Assembly: GCA_022745215.1 (NCBI GenBank)
Contig: JAIIWC010000074.1
Coordinates: 1 to 6,119, forward strand
Direction: 5' to 3'
DNA length: 6,119 nucleotides
Origin: Collinsella sp.
GTDB lineage: Bacteria > Actinomycetota > Coriobacteriia > Coriobacteriales > Coriobacteriaceae
The notes under the pieces are model-generated. The model did no database searches. It had not been told where the DNA came from and saw nothing but the letters and a program-made list of their open reading frames with translations. Of this stretch, positions 4,429 to 6,119 are shown in pieces. The stretch's first letter is position 1. Each line of letters starts with the position of its first letter. A program made the position numbers and the translations under genes.

Positions 4429-5787
4429 ATGGCAGCACCCGAGCAGCTGTTCAACGTCCGTGAGCGCAAGCGTTTTGAGCGCCACGACATTTGGGAGCGC
4501 ATCGCCGAGAACGGCACGATTTCTGCCGCGGTCATGGTGCTTGCCGCCATCGCCGCCGTCATCTGCGCCAACACCGACGCCTACGAGGCAATCCATCATT
4601 TTTTGGAGACCCCGCTGTATGTGGGTCTGGGCAACCTGACCGCCGGCCTAACCGTCGAGATTTTCGTCAATGACTTCCTCATGGCGATCTTCTTTTTGCT
4701 GGTGGGCATCGAGCTTAAGTACGAGATGACGGTCGGCGAGCTCAAGAACCCGCGCCAGGCCATGCTCCCCATGCTGGCTGCCGTGGGCGGCGTCGTCGTT
4801 CCCGCGTGCATCTATCTCATCTTCAACCATGCCGGCGCTCGCAACGGTTGGGCCATCCCCATGGCAACCGATATCGCCTTTGCACTGGGCGTGCTGTCGC
4901 TTTTGGGCAATCGCGTGCCCAACGGCGTGCGCGTGTTCTTCTCGACGCTCGCCATCGCCGACGACCTGATCTCCATCGCCGCTATCGCCATCTTCTACGG
5001 TCAGAGCCCCAATCCGTTTTGGCTGGGCGCCGCGGCGGTTGTGACCTGCGCGCTCGTGTGGCTCAACAAGACGCAGCACTACCGCTTGGCTCCGTATACG
5101 GTGCTGGGCCTGCTGCTGTGGTTCTGCATGTTCAAGAGCGGCGTGCATGCCACGCTCGCCGGCGTCATCCTGGCCTTTACCATCCCGGCCAAGTGCGGCG
5201 TTAAGCTCGACAGCCTGACCGACTGGCTGGGCGAGTGCCTGCCACTGCTCGACGACCGCTACGACGACGAGGCGCACATTCTGGGCCAGCATGACTTTAC
5301 CGTCTCGACCACCAAGGTCGAGCGCGTCATGCACCGCGTGACCCCGCCGCTTATCCGCATGGAGCGTCTGATCTCAACGCCGGTCAACTTTGTGATCCTG
5401 CCGATCTTTGCGTTCGTGAACGCGCAGGTTCGCCTAGTGGGCGTGGACATGAGCACGCTGCTCACCGACCCGGTGACGCTCGGCGTGTACTTTGGCATGC
5501 TGCTGGGCAAGCCGATCGGCATCTTTGGTATGACGTTTGCCCTGGTTAAGCTTAAGGCCTGCGAGCTGCCGCACAATGTCAACTGGCACATGATTGCCGG
5601 CGTGGGCATTCTGGGCGGTATCGGCTTTACCATGTCGATTCTCATCAGCGGCCTTGCCTTCCCGACGGCCCAGTTTGAGGTCCTGGCCGCAAAGGCCGCC
5701 ATTCTTGCCGGCTCTGTCACCGCGGCCGTGCTCGGCATGATCTACATGAGCGTGGTCTGCAAGCACCCCGCGCCCAAAGACGAGTAA
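4429..5787 (+). CDS. nhaA: Na+/H+ antiporter NhaA
   Basis: NhaA is an inner-membrane electrogenic antiporter that exports Na+ (or Li+) in exchange for protons, serving sodium and pH homeostasis. The 452-residue protein has about 11-12 hydrophobic segments, beginning near 31-47 and 81-97. The family core is intact: NDFLMAIFFLLVGIELK (81-97), MATDIAFALG with D148 (E. coli D133), the ion-binding pair D178-D179 (E. coli D163-D164) in LAIADDL, SGVHATLAGVILAFTIP, FAFVNAQ, K361 in GKPIGIF (E. coli K300) and GGIGFTMS near the C-terminus. It has an extended charged N-terminus and, from these anchor positions, about 46 more residues than E. coli NhaA between D179 and K361, mostly in a charged stretch after the FTIPA motif. 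AAAGGAG (4416-4422) lies 6 bases before the ATG. It is transcribed alone after a hairpin-rich leader. Confidence 0.97.
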   Translation: MAAPEQLFNVRERKRFERHDIWERIAENGTISAAVMVLAAIAAVICANTDAYEAIHHFLETPLYVGLGNLTAGLTVEIFVNDFLMAIFFLLVGIELKYEMTVGELKNPRQAMLPMLAAVGGVVVPACIYLIFNHAGARNGWAIPMATDIAFALGVLSLLGNRVPNGVRVFFSTLAIADDLISIAAIAIFYGQSPNPFWLGAAAVVTCALVWLNKTQHYRLAPYTVLGLLLWFCMFKSGVHATLAGVILAFTIPAKCGVKLDSLTDWLGECLPLLDDRYDDEAHILGQHDFTVSTTKVERVMHRVTPPLIRMERLISTPVNFVILPIFAFVNAQVRLVGVDMSTLLTDPVTLGVYFGMLLGKPIGIFGMTFALVKLKACELPHNVNWHMIAGVGILGGIGFTMSILISGLAFPTAQFEVLAAKAAILAGSVTAAVLGMIYMSVVCKHPAPKDE

Positions 5788-5812
5788 GAGCGCGAAAACC
5801 GGCTCCAGAACC

Positions 5813-5845
5813 GATTCGGGCGCGTTCGAAATGCGGATTCGGGCG
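5813..5845 (+). repeat. short direct repeat GATTCGGGCG, two copies
   Basis: GATTCGGGCG occurs at 5813-5822 and again at 5836-5845, 23 bases apart, just after nhaA. The meaning is unknown; two copies of a 10-mer could be a small local duplication. Confidence 0.5.
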
Positions 5846-5882
5846 GTGCTTGCCGCCTGCCAGACACGCCAGTGGTCAAAAA

Positions 5883-5914
5883 ACGCCGTTTGTGAGTACT
5901 GTCACAAACGGCGT
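5883..5914. terminator. bidirectional terminator between nhaA and the right-edge gene
   Basis: ACGCCGTTTGTGA (5883-5895) pairs perfectly over 13 bp with TCACAAACGGCGT (5902-5914) around a 6-base loop. On the plus strand a broken T-tract follows (ATCATTTT, 5915-5922). On the minus strand the stem is followed by T6, the complement of A5878-5883, so it is stronger in that direction. It can end nhaA (96 bases after its stop) and a convergent minus-strand transcript from the right. Confidence 0.8.
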
Positions 5915-6082
5915 ATCATTTTAGGTGCGGAAAATAATGAACAAAGTTATAAGAACTGTACGTTAATGAGTGACCATCGACTTCCAATTTGGCGCTAGCT
6001 GACGGTGATTAGGAAGTTTCAAGGTCGCGCGCGCAGACGTGGTGTAAGAGCGTCCTGAGGTCCGTCGCTGCAAGTCCCGATG

Positions 6083-6119
6083 TTACTCCTTCTTGAGACC
6101 GCGCTTCTCGACTATCTCG
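6083..6119 (-). CDS. C-terminal end of a minus-strand gene, product unknown (partial)
   Basis: Read from the right edge on the minus strand, one frame gives EIVEKRGLKKE followed by TAA (6085-6083). Nine of eleven codons end in G or C, matching the codon style of the neighbouring genes, and the lysine/glutamate-rich end is typical of a soluble protein tail. An alternative minus frame stays open longer (to 6009) but has poor codon use near the edge. Eleven residues are too few to name a product. The T6-tailed hairpin at 5878-5914 would suit a leftward transcript, though about 170 bases downstream. Confidence 0.35.
   Translation of the reverse strand, partial: EIVEKRGLKKE

Larger units (their letters stand above)
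5788..6119. other. intergenic region after nhaA
   Basis: This 332-base stretch has no complete gene. It contains two direct copies of GATTCGGGCG, a small GGCGG/CCGCC hairpin (5842-5857), the perfect 13-bp hairpin at 5883-5914, an AT-richer part (about 5915-6000) in which I see nothing supported, and the likely tail of a minus-strand gene at the right edge. A 9-codon plus-strand frame starting at 5938 has no SD site and is not called. Confidence 0.5.

Noticed and set aside
3202..4599. 465-codon minus-strand open frame opposite ppaC and into nhaA
   Set aside because: It runs antisense across ppaC, its terminator and the nhaA leader. The composition is typical of a shadow frame, and no SD site or domain is seen.
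1..6119. Mobile element, CRISPR array, toxin-antitoxin or defence system
   Set aside because: No transposase, integrase, regularly spaced repeats or paired small genes were found. All large genes are core metabolic, regulatory or transport genes.

Overview
The window is a chromosomal stretch of housekeeping and sugar-metabolism genes from a GC-rich bacterium. A Coriobacteriia actinobacterium, Collinsella or a close relative, is my best guess. This rests on GC-ending codons in all genes, purine-rich Shine-Dalgarno (SD) sites, a family II (DHH) pyrophosphatase, a Gram-positive-type small phosphomannose isomerase beside a GntR/UTRA regulator, and an NhaA with a long cytoplasmic insert. No database search was possible, so the genus is an inference. 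I see no mobile element, CRISPR array, rRNA or tRNA.

Layout. On the minus strand, a GntR-family regulator (1058-1777) is followed 72 bases later by manA (53-985); they probably form a two-gene operon read leftwards. A 340-base AT-richer divergent region (1778-2117) holds a candidate regulator promoter and operator, a perfect 12-bp palindrome, and a terminator-like hairpin with no obvious upstream gene. Three monocistronic plus-strand genes follow: a ROK-family sugar kinase (2118-3071), ppaC manganese-dependent inorganic pyrophosphatase (3238-4161) with a strong terminator, and the Na+/H+ antiporter nhaA (4429-5787). After nhaA a perfect 13-bp hairpin can serve both strands. The right edge probably carries the last codons of a minus-strand gene (6083-6119).

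How the genes fit together. ManA (mannose-6-P to fructose-6-P) and the ROK kinase (sugar phosphorylation) both feed hexose phosphates into glycolysis. The UTRA-domain regulator probably senses a phosphorylated sugar. PpaC removes pyrophosphate made by biosynthesis, and NhaA exports sodium. The last two look unrelated to the sugar genes apart from location.

The coding genes are ordinary. The most interesting material is between them: (1) the nhaA leader, with an intrinsic-terminator hairpin about 34 bases before the start codon and a second perfect hairpin beside the SD site; (2) the ROK-kinase leader, where two tandem left arms compete for one right arm of a terminator; and (3) a palindromic repeat cluster right after the kinase stop codon. 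I did not find evidence of a novel multi-gene system.
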